Assembly: GCA_002367635.1 (NCBI GenBank)
Contig: DFDI01000053.1
Coordinates: forward strand, 1 to 9,392
DNA: 9,392 nt
Direction: 5' to 3'
Source: Betaproteobacteria bacterium UBA3031
Lineage (GTDB): Bacteria; Pseudomonadota; Gammaproteobacteria; Burkholderiales; Eutrophovitaceae
Shown here piece by piece: positions 6,917 to 9,392 of this stretch (the first letter of the stretch is position 1; the number at the start of each line of letters is the position of its first letter). The translations under genes were made by a program, and so were the position numbers. A model generated the notes under the pieces. That model saw only the letters and a list, made by a program, of their open reading frames with translations. It made no database searches and was not told the DNA's origin.

Positions 6917-7454
6917 TACGGCACTGCCGGGAGTACAGCTAATTGAGCCCACTGTTTTTAATGATGAGCGGGGTTGTTTCTACGAGAGTTTTAATTTAGA
7001 TCGGTTCCGCTCCGTTGTGGGTCAGCCCGAGATTGATTTTGTACAAGACAACCATTCCGTTTCTAAAGCTGGTGTACTAAGGGGCATTCACTATCAAAAA
7101 AATCCTATGGCACAGGGCAAGCTCGTTAGAGTTTTGATTGGAGAAATCTTTGATGTTGCGGTGGATTTAAGAAAGGACTCTAAATTTTTTGGACGTTGTG
7201 CCTCAGTGTTTTTGAGTGCTTCGAATAGAAAACAACTGTGGATCCCCGAAGGATTTGGCCATGGCTTTTTAGCGCTATCTGAAAAAGTGGAAGTGTTATA
7301 CAAAACGACAAATTACTATTCGAGTGCCAACGAAGTTTGTATTCGTTGGGATGATCCAGATTTGGGTATCGAATGGCCGGTTCTTGACCAGCCATTTCTT
7401 ATTTCGGACAAAGATGTAAGAGGAATGACGTTTGCACAGGCTGACTTGTTTTAG
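6903..7454 (+). CDS. rfbC: dTDP-4-dehydrorhamnose 3,5-epimerase
   Basis: A 183-residue RmlC/RfbC cupin-fold epimerase, which inverts C3 and C5 of dTDP-4-keto-6-deoxyglucose to form dTDP-4-keto-L-rhamnose. The active-site positions are all present: H63 in RGIHYQ, K73 in QGKLVRV, Y133 in VLYK, and D169 in LISDKD. FVQDNHS (46-52), DVAVDLRKDS (84-93) and WIPEGFGHGF (113-122) are further family marks, and WDDPDLGIEWP (149-159) is diagnostic. Length is normal. The GTG start is set by AGAGGA eight bases upstream and overlaps rmlA by 14 bases. It is the last gene of the rhamnose set. The 124-base gap after it holds no clear terminator, only the palindrome TCGAATTCGA (7476-7485) and a promoter. Confidence 0.98.
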   Translation: MKLTDTALPGVQLIEPTVFNDERGCFYESFNLDRFRSVVGQPEIDFVQDNHSVSKAGVLRGIHYQKNPMAQGKLVRVLIGEIFDVAVDLRKDSKFFGRCASVFLSASNRKQLWIPEGFGHGFLALSEKVEVLYKTTNYYSSANEVCIRWDDPDLGIEWPVLDQPFLISDKDVRGMTFAQADLF

Positions 7455-7501
7455 AGCGGAGGACGGGAGCAATGGTCGAATTCGATATATTAATTTTCAA
7501 C

Positions 7502-7531
7502 TTGATATGAAATCCCTACTGAAACTATACT
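7502..7531 (+). promoter_or_regulatory. Sigma-70-type promoter upstream of tssE
   Basis: TTGATA (7502-7507) matches TTGACA at five of six positions. TATACT (7526-7531) matches TATAAT at five of six. The spacer is 18 bases. Transcription would start near 7538, leaving about 40 bases before the tssE GTG. This is the best promoter-like sequence in the window and suggests the T6SS genes are transcribed separately from the rhamnose genes. Confidence 0.6.
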
Positions 7532-7566
7532 AAAGACTCCCAATCTCGATTGCGATAACAAATTTT

Positions 7567-7572
7567 AAAGGA
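7567..7572 (+). promoter_or_regulatory. Shine-Dalgarno site of tssE
   Basis: AAAGGA stands six bases before the GTG at 7579, supporting this non-ATG start. The resulting N-terminus is a normal length for TssE. Confidence 0.6.
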
Positions 7573-7578
7573 AAAATA

Positions 7579-8052
7579 GTGCCGCTGGGCTCAATCTCTA
7601 TCCCACAGTCATTTCTAGATCGATGTTTAGATGATGACCCCAAAAATCAGCTTGAGAGGCCGCTGAACGAGGTTGATTCGATCGACTTGTTTAAAAATAG
7701 TGTCAGGAGAGATTTAGAGACTTTATTAAATACAAGAAAACCCCGAATAGAAGGTATCGAGCGCTATGCATATGCTAACAAATCGATCTTGAATTATGGA
7801 ATTTCAGAGTTTTCGGACATCAACGCAAAAACTGTTGAAGGGAAAGATCACATCAGGTCGTTAATTAAATCTGCTATAGATCACTCCGAACCAAGACTTA
7901 GTGGGGTTGAGGTCTCCGTAGTCCCCGCGACTCAAGATGGTAAATTAGGGATTACCATATTTGCTCTTTTAATGATCGAGCCAATAGCTACTCCAATATC
8001 TTACGATGCGACATTGGACACCAAAACCCAGCGTTATCGAATAGGTACTTAA
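7579..8052 (+). CDS. tssE: Type VI secretion baseplate subunit TssE (gp25-like)
   Basis: A 157-residue protein of the GPW/gp25 family, the T6SS counterpart of phage T4 baseplate protein gp25. It joins TssF and TssG in the baseplate wedge at the inner membrane and helps nucleate sheath assembly. The sequence shows RRDLETLLNTR (43-53), SILNYGISEF (69-78), the conserved EPRL (104-107) followed by GVEVSV, and a closing strand region ITIFALLMIEPIATPISYDA (125-144, P139 to D143 the typical end motif). Length is normal. The GTG start has AAAGGA six bases upstream. A probable promoter lies some 50 bases before it. The stop is only three bases before tssF, so the two genes form one transcription unit. 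Genes tssB and tssC, which often precede tssE, are not here. Confidence 0.92.
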   Translation: MPLGSISIPQSFLDRCLDDDPKNQLERPLNEVDSIDLFKNSVRRDLETLLNTRKPRIEGIERYAYANKSILNYGISEFSDINAKTVEGKDHIRSLIKSAIDHSEPRLSGVEVSVVPATQDGKLGITIFALLMIEPIATPISYDATLDTKTQRYRIGT

Positions 8053-8055
8053 TCA

Positions 8056-9392
8056 ATGATTGAAGAGCTTCTACCTTTTTACAATAGTGAGCTTCAGAAT
8101 TTGAGGACATTAGCCCGTGAATTCTCAAAAGAATATCCCAAGATTGCCGCCAGACTAATGATTGAAGGGGATTCGGTTGGAGATCCTCATGTCGAGCGTT
8201 TGATTGAGTCCGTGGCTTTTCTGTCTGCAAGAGTTCAGCATAAATTGGACCAGCAGTTTCCAGAGATTAGTACGGCACTTCTAAATGTACTATACCCACA
8301 TTTATTGCGGCCGATTCCATCTATGTCGATCGCTCAGTTTGAAGTCACTCCAGATAAGTTGCATTTGACAGGCAGGCATAGAGTAGAACGTCATCGAGAA
8401 TTGTTTTCTCCGCCGATAGATGGCATAGCAGTTAAATTTCGCACTTCTTATCCGGTGGATATTTGGCCGATTGCCATATCTGACATAGAGTTTAAAATGA
8501 TTAATAGGGCAGAATTTTCCAATGAAAAAGAGCATTCTGTTGCTGCTTTGTCTATCAGGTTAGATGCTCTGGGAGGAACTTCCTTTCATAAATTAAATAT
8601 TGAGCGGTTAAGATTTTATATCGATGGTTTCGCGGCGAAAACAGCGGGACTTTATGAGTGGATAATTAACTCAGTTACGCGAATAGAGATTTCGAATTTA
8701 AGTGGCGCAGTTGTAACGATAGATCCAAAGAGTATTGTTTCGATTGGGTTTGAAGAAGACGATAACTTGGTTGATTATGATGCTCGTTCTTTGAGCGCCT
8801 ATCGTTACCTTTACGAGTATTTTGTTTTTCCTGATAAATTCAATTTTTTTGATCTAACGTCGATATCTGAGGCAATAGATTCAAGATTTGACAAGGAATT
8901 AGAGATCAAGCTGTTTTGTTCTGAGTTTGCGCGTAGCGAGAGACTCTTTACCCTATCGAATTTGGTAGACAATGAAACTTTAAAGCTTGGCTGTACCCCG
9001 ATAGTGAATCTATTCCAACAAAATTCTGAACCACTTGCGCTGACTCATCAAAGCGAGGAGCACAGAGTCGTCCCTGATATTAGACGTTCACGAGGGTTGG
9101 AAATTTATGACATAAATTTAGTCAAAAAAATTACTGCGTCAGACGTGAATGAAAAAGCCACAGAATATAGACCATTTTATTCGGTCAATCATTCCACTAA
9201 CGAAGATCAAGATTTTAAATTTTGGTTTGCGAAAAGGAAGCCATCACTCCTGCGTAACGATTATGGTACGGAGATGTTCCTATCACTTGTTGACGATCAA
9301 TTTAACCCGATAACTGATAGTAATGAAATTCTCACCCTTAATTTAACTTGTCTCAATAGGGACCTTCCAAGTTTGCTTCCCTATGGTGGAGA
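8056..9392 (+). CDS. tssF: Type VI secretion baseplate subunit TssF, C-terminus missing
   Basis: An uninterrupted reading frame of 445 codons that runs off the right edge. TssF proteins are usually near 590-620 residues, so about three quarters is present. The N-terminus ELLPFYNSELQNLRTLAREF (4-23), then FPEISTALLNVLYPHLLRPI (68-87) and PSMSIAQF (88-95), are characteristic of the family. SYPVDIWPI (131-139) and LGCTPIVNLFQQ (near 310-322) are further TssF marks. TssF forms the baseplate wedge with TssG and TssE around the VgrG spike. The ATG lies three bases after the tssE stop with no strong Shine-Dalgarno, so translation is probably coupled. Hand counts of three 60-base lines give 33-40% GC, lower than most lines sampled in the rhamnose genes. 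Confidence 0.93.
   Translation, partial: MIEELLPFYNSELQNLRTLAREFSKEYPKIAARLMIEGDSVGDPHVERLIESVAFLSARVQHKLDQQFPEISTALLNVLYPHLLRPIPSMSIAQFEVTPDKLHLTGRHRVERHRELFSPPIDGIAVKFRTSYPVDIWPIAISDIEFKMINRAEFSNEKEHSVAALSIRLDALGGTSFHKLNIERLRFYIDGFAAKTAGLYEWIINSVTRIEISNLSGAVVTIDPKSIVSIGFEEDDNLVDYDARSLSAYRYLYEYFVFPDKFNFFDLTSISEAIDSRFDKELEIKLFCSEFARSERLFTLSNLVDNETLKLGCTPIVNLFQQNSEPLALTHQSEEHRVVPDIRRSRGLEIYDINLVKKITASDVNEKATEYRPFYSVNHSTNEDQDFKFWFAKRKPSLLRNDYGTEMFLSLVDDQFNPITDSNEILTLNLTCLNRDLPSLLPYGG

Noticed and set aside
7988..8535. Minus-strand reading frames over the tssE end and tssF
   Set aside because: The + strand carries an uninterrupted, family-matching tssF frame here; the opposite frames have no motifs.

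Overview
The window looks like a chromosomal segment of a Gram-negative gammaproteobacterium of moderate GC content, possibly marine or aquatic. This is inferred from three things: a tRNA-Gly/Cys/Leu cluster in the order known from enterobacterial glyW-cysT-leuZ, two proteins with apparent export signals, and type VI secretion genes. I cannot name a genus from the sequence. No mobile element, CRISPR array or integrase is visible.

Layout. (1) 1-372: three tRNA genes on the + strand, the first cut by the window edge, with a terminator-like hairpin between the first and second. (2) 469-1242: a SpoU/TrmH-family RNA 2'-O-methyltransferase. (3) 1372-1971: a small, probably exported Sel1-repeat protein. 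It converges on a two-gene minus-strand unit and ends at a probable intrinsic terminator. (4) 3899-1993 (minus): a class I CPD photolyase followed by a periplasmic DUF411 protein, 32 bases apart. (5) 4072-7454: a complete rmlB-rmlD-rmlA-rmlC set with overlapping ends, enough to make dTDP-L-rhamnose from glucose-1-phosphate and dTTP. (6) 7579 to the right edge: the first two genes of a type VI secretion baseplate unit, tssE and a truncated tssF. A good sigma-70-like promoter lies just upstream of tssE.

How the genes fit together. RmlA makes dTDP-glucose, RmlB dehydrates it to the 4-keto-6-deoxy sugar, RmlC epimerises carbons 3 and 5, and RmlD reduces the result to dTDP-L-rhamnose, probably for O-antigen or another surface glycan. 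No glycosyltransferase or transporter lies beside the cluster in this window. TssE and TssF belong to the wedge of the T6SS baseplate. The remaining T6SS genes (tssG, tssB/C, tssK and others) would have to lie outside the window.

Nearly everything belongs to known families. The points most worth a second look are the gene adjacencies (rhamnose set next to T6SS, photolyase with DUF411), the hairpin inside the tRNA cluster, the palindrome between phr and rmlB, and the low GC of the sampled T6SS sequence. I found no convincing undescribed system.
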